Source: an uncultured Eubacteriales bacterium (lineage in GTDB: Bacteria > Bacillota > Clostridia > Oscillospirales > Oscillospiraceae). Taken from it: DNA of 54,321 nt. The number at the start of each line of letters is the position of its first letter. Position 1 is the first letter of the stretch. Location of the stretch: assembly GCA_900544975.1 (NCBI GenBank), contig UQXI01000018.1, positions 1-54,321 on the forward strand. The letters run 5' to 3'. The position numbers and the translations under genes were made by a program. This document shows, piece after piece, positions 15,827 through 24,214 of this stretch. The notes beneath the pieces are model-generated. The model did no database searches and was not told where the DNA came from. It worked only from the letters and a program-made list of their open reading frames with translations.

Positions 15827-17500
15827 TTATTTTCCCGGTTTATAGCTGTCTTTCAGGCTGACTGCCCGATTGAATACCAAATGATCCGGCCGGAAATCCT
15901 TGGAATCGGCGCAGAAGTAGCCCTGGCGCATGAACTGGTACCGGCTGGTAGGCTGAGCAGATGCCAGGGAGGCCTCCACCTTGCAGCCCTGGCGGATCTC
16001 CAGGGAGTGGGGATTCAGGCAGGCCAGAAAATCCTTGCCCGCAGCGTCGGGATCGGGATCCTCGAAGAGGTTGTCATACAGGCGGACTTCGGCGTCGTAG
16101 CAGTGTGCCGCATCCACCCAGTGGATGGTGCTCTTCACCTTCCGTCCATCGGCGGGGTCGCCGCCCCGGGAGTCGGGGTCATAGGTACACAGGACTTCGG
16201 TCACCCGCCCCGTCTCATCCTTGACGCATCCCGTGCACTTCACCACATAGGCGCCCTTGAGCCGGACCTCGTTGCCGGGATACAGGCGGAAGAATTTTCC
16301 CACCTTTTCCTCCATAAAATCCTCCCGCTCGATCCAGAGCTCCCGGGAGAAGGTGAGGGGGCGTGTGCCGGACTGGGGATCCACCGGGTTGTTCTCCACC
16401 TGGAAGGTCTCAGACTGGCCCTCGGGATAGTTGGTGACGGTCAGCTTCACCGGATCCAGCACCGCCATGACCCGGGTGGCGGTTTCGTTCAGGTCCTCCC
16501 GGAGGCAGTGCTCCAGGAAGGCGTACTCCACGGTGTTGGGCGCTTTGGCCACGCCAATGCGCTCACAGAAGTTCCGGATGGAGGCAGGGGTGTAGCCCCG
16601 GCGGCGCAAGCCGCAGAGGGTGGGCATTCTGGGGTCGTCCCAGCCGGAGACCCGGCCCTCTTCCACTAGCTGGCGGAGCTTCCGCTTGGACAGCACCGTG
16701 TGATCAATGCCCAGCCGGGCGAACTCAATCTGCCGGGGATGATGGGGGACGGATACGTGCTCCACCACCCAGTTGTACAGGGGCCGGTGGTTTTCAAACT
16801 CCAGAGAGCACAGGCTGTGGGTGATGCCCTCCAGGGCGTCCTGGATGGGGTGGGCAAAGTCATACATGGGGTAGATGCACCACTTGGTACCCTGACGGTG
16901 GTGCTCCACATGGCGAATCCGGTAGAGCACCGGGTCCCGCATGTTGAAGTTGCCGGAGGCCAGGTCAATCTTGGCCCGGAGCGTGTACCGGTTGTCGGGG
17001 AATTCCCCGGCCCGCATCCTGCGGAACAGATCCAAAGATTCCTGGATCGGACGGTCCCGGTAAGGGGAGACGGCGGGATGGGTCAGGTCGCCCCGATACT
17101 CCCGAAACTGTTCCGGGGTCAGCTCGCAGACGTAAGCCAGTCCTTTGGAAATGAGTTCTTCCGCAAAGGCGTAGGTCCTTTCAAAATAATCCGAACCATA
17201 GAAGAACCGGTCGCCCCAGTCAAAGCCCAGCCAGTGAATGTCCTCCTGAATGGCGTCTACGTACTCGGTGTCTTCCTTGGTGGGGTTGGTGTCATCCATT
17301 CGCAGGTTGCAAATGCCGCCAAACTTCTCGGCAGTGCCGAAGTCAATGATGAGGGCTTTGCAGTGGCCGATGTGGAGGTAGCCGTTGGGCTCCGGCGGGA
17401 AGCGGGTGTGGACCGGACTGCCGGCGAACCGACCGCCCTCTGCCACGTCCTCTTCAATCAGGGCGTGGATGAAGTTTCTGGTTTCCATGTTCTCTGCCAT
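15827..17500 (-). CDS. glnS: Glutaminyl-tRNA synthetase
   Basis: 557 residues, close to the 554 of E. coli GlnRS. It charges tRNA-Gln with glutamine. The class I HIGH motif appears in PPEPNGYLHIGHCKA (residue ~35), and the KMSKS equivalent is VLSKRKL (residue ~262). The catalytic domain is followed by the anticodon-binding beta-barrels (TRPLTFSRELWIEREDFME, then VKSTIHWVDAAH, a typical GlnRS motif). ATG 17500 is chosen (MAENMETRNFIHALI), with GAGAGG about 10 bases upstream; ATG 17509 lies too close to that site. Many Clostridia make Gln-tRNA by amidation, so a dedicated GlnRS is notable but known in this family. Confidence 0.95.
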   Translation of the reverse strand: MAENMETRNFIHALIEEDVAEGGRFAGSPVHTRFPPEPNGYLHIGHCKALIIDFGTAEKFGGICNLRMDDTNPTKEDTEYVDAIQEDIHWLGFDWGDRFFYGSDYFERTYAFAEELISKGLAYVCELTPEQFREYRGDLTHPAVSPYRDRPIQESLDLFRRMRAGEFPDNRYTLRAKIDLASGNFNMRDPVLYRIRHVEHHRQGTKWCIYPMYDFAHPIQDALEGITHSLCSLEFENHRPLYNWVVEHVSVPHHPRQIEFARLGIDHTVLSKRKLRQLVEEGRVSGWDDPRMPTLCGLRRRGYTPASIRNFCERIGVAKAPNTVEYAFLEHCLREDLNETATRVMAVLDPVKLTVTNYPEGQSETFQVENNPVDPQSGTRPLTFSRELWIEREDFMEEKVGKFFRLYPGNEVRLKGAYVVKCTGCVKDETGRVTEVLCTYDPDSRGGDPADGRKVKSTIHWVDAAHCYDAEVRLYDNLFEDPDPDAAGKDFLACLNPHSLEIRQGCKVEASLASAQPTSRYQFMRQGYFCADSKDFRPDHLVFNRAVSLKDSYKPGK

Positions 17501-17543
17501 GTATAACATCCTCTCTCGGAAAGTCTCGGGAATCAATAGAAGC

Positions 17544-17572
17544 ATTATAAGGCATTCTGCCCCATTTATCAA
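17544..17572 (-). promoter_or_regulatory. glnS promoter
   Basis: Read leftward: TTGATA (17572-17567), 17-base spacer, TATAAT (17549-17544), about 45 bases before the glnS start. Confidence 0.7.
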
Positions 17573-17720
17573 CTCCCCATGCCGCCAGAAATTGGAAGAT
17601 TTCCGAAAGTTTCTGTGTGGTTTTTGACGAAAGAGGCGGGCCAAACCGGAAGAACCGGAAGATGATGGGCATGAAAATGTGAAAAAACGGAAAACATTTG
17701 TGGAAAGGGAAAAATTCCGG

Positions 17721-17749
17721 TTGTCATTCGGCCACACTTATTATAAAAT
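17721..17749 (+). promoter_or_regulatory. pyrH operon promoter
   Basis: TTGTCA (17721-17726), 17-base spacer, TAAAAT (17744-17749), 62 bases before pyrH. The likely start of the long rightward operon. Confidence 0.6.
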
Positions 17750-17810
17750 AGGGAGGAGAATCATACCGTGGCGAAGTGTAAACGCGCGCAGGAGAAAGGA
17801 GTGGATTCCA

Positions 17811-18530
17811 ATGTCCCAGATTCGGTACAAGAGAATCCTGTTAAAACTCAGCGGAGAGGCCCTGGCCGGTGGTCAGCATCGGGGCTTGGATTTTAATACC
17901 ATTGGCGAGGTCTGCGATGTGGTGGGCCAGTGTGTGGCCCAGGGCGTCCAGGTGGCCATTGTAGTAGGCGGCGGCAACTTCTGGCGGGGCTTGAAAGACG
18001 GCTCCGGCCGTATGGAGCGGACCCGGGCAGACCATATGGGGATGCTGGCCACCACCATCAATGCCTTGGCTGTGGCAGACTGCCTGGAGCAGCGGCAGAT
18101 CCCCGTCCGGGTCCAGACCGCCATCGAGATGAAGAGCATTGCGGAACCCTATATCCGGGGCAAGGCCATTGCCCATTTGGAGCGGGGGCGGGTGGTCATC
18201 TTCGGCTGTGGCACCGGCAACCCCTACTTCTCCACGGACACAGGGGCGGTGCTCCGGGGCGTGGAAATTGGAGCGGACGCCATTCTGCTTGCCAAAAATG
18301 TAGATGGGGTGTACTCCGCAGATCCCGCCAAGGATCCCGCAGCCCAGCGCTACGAGCACTTGACCTATGATCAGGTCCTGGCCCAGCATCTTCAGGCCAC
18401 GGACACCACAGCCATGACCCTGGCCATGGACAATCAGATGCCCATCGTTGTCTTTGAGCTGAAAGACCCTCAGAACATCCTGCGGGTCGTTCAGGGAGAG
18501 AAAATCGGTACAATTATTCAGGAGGACTAA
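17811..18530 (+). CDS. pyrH: UMP kinase
   Basis: 239 residues, an amino-acid-kinase-fold enzyme that phosphorylates UMP to UDP for pyrimidine supply. The N-terminal phosphate-binding KRILLKLSGEAL, the GGGNFWRG loop and FGCGTGNPYFSTDTGA (UMP and ATP contacts) are clear. The start MSQIRYKRI at ATG 17811 follows AAAGGAG by 9 bases. It is the first gene of pyrH-frr-uppS-cdsA-dxr-rseP-ispG-polC. Bacterial UMP kinase is allosterically controlled by GTP and UTP, which is family knowledge. Confidence 0.97.
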   Translation: MSQIRYKRILLKLSGEALAGGQHRGLDFNTIGEVCDVVGQCVAQGVQVAIVVGGGNFWRGLKDGSGRMERTRADHMGMLATTINALAVADCLEQRQIPVRVQTAIEMKSIAEPYIRGKAIAHLERGRVVIFGCGTGNPYFSTDTGAVLRGVEIGADAILLAKNVDGVYSADPAKDPAAQRYEHLTYDQVLAQHLQATDTTAMTLAMDNQMPIVVFELKDPQNILRVVQGEKIGTIIQED

Positions 18531-18533
18531 GTT

Positions 18534-19088
18534 ATGAGCGTTGATTTTAAAGACTATACCCGCAAGATGGATAAGACATTGGATGTACTCCAGGACAATT
18601 TCGGCGCAGTCCGGGCGGGCCGTGCCAATGCTAAGGTTCTGGACCGGATTACGGTGGAATATTATGGAGTGGACACCCCTCTGGCACAGGTGGGCACCAT
18701 CTCCTCCCCCGACGCCCGGACCCTGGTGATTCAGCCCTGGGATACCAAGTTGTTGAAGGAGATTCAGAAGGCCATTCAGGTTTCTGACCTGGGCATCAAT
18801 CCCCAGAACGACGGCCGGGTCATCCGCCTGGTGTTCCCCCAGCTCACGGAGGAGCGCCGGAAAGACCTGACCAAGCAGGTTCGGAAATATGCCGAGGAGG
18901 CCAAGGTGGCCATGCGGAACATCCGCCGGGACGCCATGGATTACGTGAAGGCTGCCAAGAAGAAGAGCGAAATCACCGAGGACGACCAGAAGAAAGCGGA
19001 AAAGGATCTGCAGGATCTCACCGACAAGTACATCAAAAAGGTGGATGAGGCCTGCGCCGCAAAGGAAAAGGAGCTTATGGCCATCTGA
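18534..19088 (+). CDS. frr: Ribosome recycling factor
   Basis: 184 residues, the standard length. It splits post-termination ribosomes together with EF-G. The three-helix domain I has FGAVRAGRANAKVLDRITVEY (cited as FGAVRAGRANAKVLD), domain II has TPLAQVGTISSPDARTLVIQ, and the helix pair resumes at NPQNDGRVIRLVFPQLTEERR. AGGAGG overlaps the end of pyrH, three bases separate the genes, and the two are surely co-translated. Confidence 0.97.
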   Translation: MSVDFKDYTRKMDKTLDVLQDNFGAVRAGRANAKVLDRITVEYYGVDTPLAQVGTISSPDARTLVIQPWDTKLLKEIQKAIQVSDLGINPQNDGRVIRLVFPQLTEERRKDLTKQVRKYAEEAKVAMRNIRRDAMDYVKAAKKKSEITEDDQKKAEKDLQDLTDKYIKKVDEACAAKEKELMAI

Positions 19089-19135
19089 GTACTGACGGAA
19101 GACCGGCCGCCTCGGGCAAGGCAGAAAGAGGAGTT

Positions 19136-19196
19136 GGGTCAGGACCTGACCCTACCTACGGTGGGATACCAGGTAGGGAACGGTCTTGACCGTTCC
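19136..19196. repeat. Three tandem palindromes between frr and uppS
   Basis: Consecutive hairpins: GGGTCAGG/CCTGACCC (19136-19152), CTACCT/AGGTAG (19152-19176) and GGAACGGT/ACCGTTCC (19177-19196). The last belongs to a family also seen at 46138-46165 (TAGGG-palindrome-GC). None has a T-tract, and the operon continues, so these are dispersed intergenic repeats or mRNA stability/processing elements. Confidence 0.6.
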
Positions 19197-19247
19197 GCTT
19201 GTAGGGGCTTCCGATTCTGCCCAGATTACGATCATAACGGAGACGAT

Positions 19248-19979
19248 ATGGGACTGTTTCAAAAGAAAGAGCCGGTGCAGCTGCCGCCCCCCCGCCACAT
19301 TGCCATCATTATGGACGGCAATGGCCGCTGGGCCCGGAAACGGGGACTTCCCCGGACGGCAGGCCATGCCGCTGGGGCGGAGAGCTTCCGCCGGATTGCC
19401 AATTACTGCCGGACCCTGGGTGTCCGGTATCTCACTGTGTACGCTTTTTCCACGGAGAACTGGAAACGCTCCCAGGAGGAGGTCAGCGGCATTATGACCC
19501 TCCTGGGCCGGTACCTGGAGGAGGCGCTCCGGGATATGGAGAAGAACCGGGTGCATTTTGTATTCTTTGGGGACTTGTCCAAGCTGTCCCCCAGCCTGCA
19601 GGAGCTGTGCCGGAATGCAGAGTTCCGTTCCAGAGACTATCATGAGGTCCAGGTGAACTTCTGTCTGAACTATGGTGGCCGGGACGAGATCATCCAGGCT
19701 GCTCGCCAGTTTGCAGAGGCTGTGGCCAAGGGGGAGCGGGCCCCATCGGATCTGAATGAGGATCTGTTTTCCCAGTACCTGTATTCTGCCGGGGTGCCGG
19801 ACCCGGAGCTGATCATTCGCCCCTCCGGGGAGGAGCGGACCAGCAATTTCCTCCTGTGGCAGTCTGCCTATTCGGAGTATGTATTCCAGGATGTGCTTTG
19901 GCCGGACTACAGCCCCAGGGATTTGGATGCGGCCATTGCAGAGTTCCACCGGCGCAACCGCCGGTTTGGAGGTGTCTGA
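19248..19979 (+). CDS. uppS: Undecaprenyl diphosphate synthase (cis-prenyltransferase)
   Basis: 243 residues. It condenses isopentenyl diphosphate onto farnesyl diphosphate to make C55 undecaprenyl diphosphate, the lipid carrier for cell-wall synthesis. The active-site motif HIAIIMDGNGRWARKRG holds the catalytic Asp, and the conserved C-terminal part is DPELIIRPSGEERTSNFLLW. ATG 19248 (MGLFQKKEP) follows GGAG by five bases; the frame stays open upstream through the palindromes but has no conserved residues there. Confidence 0.96.
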   Translation: MGLFQKKEPVQLPPPRHIAIIMDGNGRWARKRGLPRTAGHAAGAESFRRIANYCRTLGVRYLTVYAFSTENWKRSQEEVSGIMTLLGRYLEEALRDMEKNRVHFVFFGDLSKLSPSLQELCRNAEFRSRDYHEVQVNFCLNYGGRDEIIQAARQFAEAVAKGERAPSDLNEDLFSQYLYSAGVPDPELIIRPSGEERTSNFLLWQSAYSEYVFQDVLWPDYSPRDLDAAIAEFHRRNRRFGGV

Positions 19980-19983
19980 ACAT

Positions 19984-20838
19984 ATGAAAACCCGTGTGCT
20001 TTCTGCGGCAGCGCTGCTGCCGCTGCTGCTGGTGATTGTGCTGGTGCTGCCGGCCTGGGCCACAGCGGTTCTCTTCGGTGCGGCGGCGGCGATCGCTGCT
20101 TATGAGCTTCTGTACCGCACCGGTATGGTAAAAAATTTGCGTTTGGTGATTTATGCCATGGTCATGGCCGTGTTGGTGTCCTTCTGGAGCCTCCGCCCGG
20201 ACAGCAATCTGGCGCATCTGGGCGTTTTGGCCTATTTTGCCCTACTGCTGGGGGAGACCCTTCTGTCTCATGGCCGCCTGCGGTTTGAGAAGGTCTGCCT
20301 TTGTCTGGCAGCCGGGCTGCTTCTGCCATACCTGCTTACGGCCTTGGTCCGGATCCGGGCCATGTATGCCGGGGCGGACCCTGGGCAAAATGATTTGGGG
20401 AAATATTACATTCTGGTGGCCTTCGTCATTGCCTTCACCACCGACTCCGGCGCCTACTTTGTGGGCAGGGCCCTGGGGAAGCATAAGCTGGCTCCGGTCA
20501 TCAGCCCCAATAAGACGGTGGAGGGCGCGATTGGCGGCCTCCTGTGTGGTGTGCTGTTTATGGGGCTCTATGGCCTCATTCTCAGCAAGGCCTTCCAGTT
20601 TGACGTGATTTACTGGTACGGCGCAGTGTACGGGGTCCTGGGCGCCGGGGCTTCCATGTTGGGAGACCTGGGCTTCTCCGCGATTAAGCGGCAGATTGGC
20701 ATCAAGGATTATGGCGATCTGATCCCCGGCCACGGCGGCATTCTGGACCGGTTTGACAGTATGATGCTGGTGGCTCCTCTGGTGGAGCTGCTGCTGCGGA
20801 TGCTGCCCTTTGCCGTGCCCACCTTGGGGGTGGGCTGA
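19984..20838 (+). CDS. cdsA: Phosphatidate cytidylyltransferase
   Basis: 284 residues, a polytopic membrane enzyme that converts phosphatidate and CTP to CDP-diacylglycerol for phospholipid synthesis. The family signature is at the C-terminus: GDLGFSAIKRQIGIKDYGDL followed by IPGHGGILDRFDS. About seven or eight hydrophobic segments precede it. ATG 19984 (MKTRVLSAAALLPLLL) follows GGAGG at ordinary distance and sits five bases after uppS. Confidence 0.95.
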   Translation: MKTRVLSAAALLPLLLVIVLVLPAWATAVLFGAAAAIAAYELLYRTGMVKNLRLVIYAMVMAVLVSFWSLRPDSNLAHLGVLAYFALLLGETLLSHGRLRFEKVCLCLAAGLLLPYLLTALVRIRAMYAGADPGQNDLGKYYILVAFVIAFTTDSGAYFVGRALGKHKLAPVISPNKTVEGAIGGLLCGVLFMGLYGLILSKAFQFDVIYWYGAVYGVLGAGASMLGDLGFSAIKRQIGIKDYGDLIPGHGGILDRFDSMMLVAPLVELLLRMLPFAVPTLGVG

Positions 20839-20839
20839 G

Positions 20840-21991
20840 ATGGGCCGGTGTATTTCGGTGCTGGGCTCCACCGGCTCCATTGGCAGGCAGACTCTGGATG
20901 TGGCGGAGCAGCTGGGAGCCCGGGTCTGCGCCCTCACCGCCGGGTCCAATGTGGATCGGATGGAGGAGCAATGCCGGGCATTTCGCCCCAAGCTGGCGGT
21001 TATGGCCACGCCGGAGCTGGCAGAAGAGCTGGCCCGGCGGCTGAGAGATTTGCCCATCCAAATCCAATCCGGTCAAGAGGGCCTACTGGCTGCCGCCACG
21101 TTGGCAGAGGCGGATACCGTCATCACGGCGGTGGTGGGTATGGTGGGCCTGGAACCCACCCTGGCCGCCATTCAGGCTGGTAAGCGGATCGGCCTGGCCA
21201 ATAAGGAGACCCTGGTGTGCGCCGGGGAGCTGGTGATGGAAGCGGCAGACCGGTATGGAGCGGAGATCATCCCGGTGGACTCGGAGCACTCCGCCATTTT
21301 CCAGTGCCTGGCAGGCTGCCGGGACCGGAACCAGGTCCGGCGGTTGATCCTCACCTGCTCCGGCGGCCCTTTCTACGGCAGGAGCCGGCAGGAGCTGCAA
21401 TATGTGACCCGGGCCGATGCCCTGTGTCATCCCAATTGGCGCATGGGCGCCAAGATCACCATCGACTGCGCCACCTTGATGAATAAGGGCCTGGAGCTCA
21501 TTGAGGCCATGCGCCTGTACCGCCTGCCTATGGAGCAGGTGTCCGTGGTCATCCACCGGCAGAGTGTGGTGCATTCCCTGGTGGAGTATGTGGATGGGGC
21601 GGTGCTGGCGCAGTTGGGCGCGCCGGATATGCGGCTGCCCATTCAGCTGGCCCTCACCTGGCCGGACCGTGCCCCCTGCCCGGCTCCGGCGCTGGATCTG
21701 CTCTCCTGCGGTCCACTGACCTTTGACAAGCCGGATTTGGAGACCTTCCCCTGCCTGGGCCTGGCCATGGAGGCCGCCAAAGCCGGGGGCACGGCCGGTG
21801 CAGTCCTCAGCGGCGCCAATGAGGTGGCGGTGGGCCTGTATCTTCTGGATCAGGTGGGCTTTTATGACATTTATGACTTGGTGAAACAGGCTCTGGATCG
21901 GGTTCCCTTTGTGGAGAAACCGAATCTGGACCAGATTCTGGCGGCTGACCGGCTGGCCCGGGAGGCAGTGTACGCCAATTTAGGAGGCTAG
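20840..21991 (+). CDS. dxr: 1-deoxy-D-xylulose 5-phosphate reductoisomerase
   Basis: 383 residues. It makes 2-C-methyl-D-erythritol 4-phosphate, the committed step of the MEP isoprenoid pathway that feeds uppS. The NADPH-binding N-terminus is ISVLGSTGSIGRQTLDVAE, the metal site lies in PVDSEHSAIFQCL, and the substrate loop includes SCSGGPF-like LTCSGGPFYGRS and HPNWRMGAKITIDCATLMNK. ATG 20840 starts one base after the cdsA stop, so the two are coupled. With ispG two genes later, two MEP steps lie in this operon. Confidence 0.96.
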   Translation: MGRCISVLGSTGSIGRQTLDVAEQLGARVCALTAGSNVDRMEEQCRAFRPKLAVMATPELAEELARRLRDLPIQIQSGQEGLLAAATLAEADTVITAVVGMVGLEPTLAAIQAGKRIGLANKETLVCAGELVMEAADRYGAEIIPVDSEHSAIFQCLAGCRDRNQVRRLILTCSGGPFYGRSRQELQYVTRADALCHPNWRMGAKITIDCATLMNKGLELIEAMRLYRLPMEQVSVVIHRQSVVHSLVEYVDGAVLAQLGAPDMRLPIQLALTWPDRAPCPAPALDLLSCGPLTFDKPDLETFPCLGLAMEAAKAGGTAGAVLSGANEVAVGLYLLDQVGFYDIYDLVKQALDRVPFVEKPNLDQILAADRLAREAVYANLGG

Positions 21992-21995
21992 TGCT

Positions 21996-23072
21996 TTGTA
22001 TTTTCTGTATATTCTCTTTGCCATTTTGATATTTGGCATCCTCATTATGGTCCATGAGCTGGGGCATTTCCTGACGGCCAAGCTGTTCAAGGTGAAGGTC
22101 AATGAGTTTTCCATTTTTATGGGTCCTGCCATCTGGAAGCGGCAGCGGGGGGAGACCTTGTATTCCCTCCGGTGCATCCCCCTGGGCGGCTACTGCGCCA
22201 TGGAGGGGGAGGACGAGAACAGCGAAGACCCCCGGGCTTTTGGGAACGCCAAATGGTGGCAGCGGATCATCATCCTGTTTGCCGGCGCAGGCATGAATTT
22301 CCTGGTGGGCTTTCTGATTTTGGTCATGCTGGTGGGGTTTTCTGCCGGCTTTAGCAGCATCAGCCAACCGGTGGTGGAGAGCATTCAGTCCGGTAGTTCT
22401 CTGGAAGGGTACCTACAGCCTGGGGACCGGCTCTACGAAATTGACGGAGAGCGGGTCTATGTCGCCAATGACTTTACAACCCTCCTCAGCCTGGATCTGG
22501 CCCACAATGGAGATCGGCATGAGGTTGTGGTGATTCGCGATGGGAAGAAGGTGACGTTCCCGGAGCTCCAGGTGGAGGCTCGCCAATTGCCTTCGCCCAC
22601 AGGCGTCTCCCTGCGCTACGGCCTCAATCTGGTGGCGGAGCCTCGGAATTTGGGGAATGTGCTGTCCTTTAGTGCCCAGAGCGCCGTGAACTACGCCCGG
22701 ACGGTCCGTCTCAGCTTGCACATGTTATTCCGGGGCCAGGTGGGATTGAAAGAGGTCTCTGGCCCTGTGGGCATTGTCAAGCACATTGCCGATGTGGGGA
22801 CGCAATCGAAGAGTGTGTCCATCGGGCTTTGGAATGTACTCTCTTTGGGCGCGTTTATTGCCATCAACCTGGGGATTATGAATCTGCTGCCCATTCCCGC
22901 ATTGGACGGCGGCCGGATCGTGGGTGTGCTGCTGACTACCGGTATTGAGGGCGTCACCAAGAAAAAACTGAACCCCAAGATTGAGGGTTACATCCATGCC
23001 GGCGGCATGGTGGTGCTCCTCATTTTAATGGCGATTATATTATTCAAAGACGTGATTCAAATTATCATTTGA
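21996..23072 (+). CDS. rseP: Site-2 intramembrane zinc metalloprotease (RseP/RasP)
   Basis: 358 residues, starting at TTG 21996 eight bases after TAGGAGG. The zinc motif HELGH is at residues 20-24 in the first membrane helix and the third ligand lies in NLLPIPALDGGR near the C-terminus. A PDZ domain (residues ~110-190, around QPGDRLYEIDGERV) sits between. In relatives the enzyme cuts anti-sigma factors, signal-peptide remnants and FtsL. Its place between dxr and ispG is the usual Firmicutes/Clostridia order. Confidence 0.95.
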   Translation: MYFLYILFAILIFGILIMVHELGHFLTAKLFKVKVNEFSIFMGPAIWKRQRGETLYSLRCIPLGGYCAMEGEDENSEDPRAFGNAKWWQRIIILFAGAGMNFLVGFLILVMLVGFSAGFSSISQPVVESIQSGSSLEGYLQPGDRLYEIDGERVYVANDFTTLLSLDLAHNGDRHEVVVIRDGKKVTFPELQVEARQLPSPTGVSLRYGLNLVAEPRNLGNVLSFSAQSAVNYARTVRLSLHMLFRGQVGLKEVSGPVGIVKHIADVGTQSKSVSIGLWNVLSLGAFIAINLGIMNLLPIPALDGGRIVGVLLTTGIEGVTKKKLNPKIEGYIHAGGMVVLLILMAIILFKDVIQIII

Positions 23073-23080
23073 GGTGTATC

Positions 23081-24118
23081 ATGACCAGACAGATTCGCGT
23101 GGGCAATGTGTTGGTGGGCGGCGGCGCGCCGGTGTCCATTCAGTCTATGCTCAATACCAAGACCACGGATGTGGAGGGGAGCCTCCATCAGTTGAAGGCG
23201 CTACAAGCCGCCGGATGCCAGATTGCCCGTCTGGCGGTTCCCAATGAGGCGGCGGCCCGGAGCTTCCGGGAGATTGCCGCCCAATCTCCACTTCCATTGG
23301 TGGCGGACATTCACTTTGATTACAAGCTGGCCATTGCAGCCGCTGAGGGCGGCGCAGCCAAAATTCGCATCAACCCCGGCAACATCGGCGGGGAGGACCG
23401 GGTGCGGGCGGTGGTGGAGGTGTGCAAAAGCAAAGGCATTCCCATTCGCATTGGCGTCAATGGCGGCAGCCTGGACAGGAAGCTCCTGGAGCGATACGGT
23501 CACCCCACGGCAGAGGCCCTGGTGGAGAGCGCCTTTTCCCACCTGGAGCTTCTGGAGAAGCAGGGGTTTTACGACACCTGTGTCTCCATGAAGTCCTCTA
23601 CGGTGCCCACCATGGTGGCTGCCTGCCGCCTGTTCCGGCAGCGGTGCGACTACCCATTGCACATCGGCGTGACGGAGACAGGTCCCGTGCGTATGGGGAT
23701 GGTCAAGTCCGCCATGGGCATTGGAGCCCTTTTGCTGGATGGCATCGGCGAGACAGTGCGGGTTTCCCTCACTGCCGATCCGGTGCAGGAGGTCTATGCC
23801 GCTCGGGAGATCCTCCGGGCGGCCGGCCTGCGGAAGGATGGGGTCAATCTCATTTCCTGCCCCACCTGCGGCAGAACCTCCATCGACCTCATTGGTCTGG
23901 TGGAGCAGGTGGACCAGGCGCTGCGGGACTGTGAGAAGCCCATCACCGTGGCGGTCATGGGCTGTGTCGTCAACGGTCCCGGGGAAGCCCGGGAGGCAGA
24001 CGTGGGCATTGCCGGCGGAGATGGCTGTGGCGTTCTCTTTGTCAAGGGCCAGCCGGTGCAGAAGCTTCCCTATGACCAGCTCCTGCCTACGCTCCTGGAC
24101 TATATACAAACGCTCTAG
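23081..24118 (+). CDS. ispG: 4-hydroxy-3-methylbut-2-enyl diphosphate synthase (flavodoxin)
   Basis: 345 residues. IspG (GcpE) is a [4Fe-4S] enzyme that reductively opens methylerythritol cyclodiphosphate to HMBPP, the penultimate MEP step. The TIM-barrel N-terminus starts TRQIRVGNVLVGGGAPVSIQ with SMLNTKTTD. The cluster ligands are in SCPTCGRTSIDL (two Cys) and MGCVVNGPGEA (one Cys plus the conserved Glu nearby). ATG 23081 follows GAGGTG that overlaps the rseP stop. The size is typical of the short bacterial form. Confidence 0.96.
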   Translation: MTRQIRVGNVLVGGGAPVSIQSMLNTKTTDVEGSLHQLKALQAAGCQIARLAVPNEAAARSFREIAAQSPLPLVADIHFDYKLAIAAAEGGAAKIRINPGNIGGEDRVRAVVEVCKSKGIPIRIGVNGGSLDRKLLERYGHPTAEALVESAFSHLELLEKQGFYDTCVSMKSSTVPTMVAACRLFRQRCDYPLHIGVTETGPVRMGMVKSAMGIGALLLDGIGETVRVSLTADPVQEVYAAREILRAAGLRKDGVNLISCPTCGRTSIDLIGLVEQVDQALRDCEKPITVAVMGCVVNGPGEAREADVGIAGGDGCGVLFVKGQPVQKLPYDQLLPTLLDYIQTL

Positions 24119-24214
24119 CCTGCACATTCCAAATTTTCTGAAAATGAGAGAGAAGTGTACATGTTCCTGACGGGCCGGCCCATAGGCCTGATGCAAGGGA
24201 TTCAGAGGAAGAAT

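Noticed and set aside
17501..17810. Riboswitch or T-box before glnS or pyrH
   Set aside because: Leaders are short and no T-box motif or antiterminator was seen.
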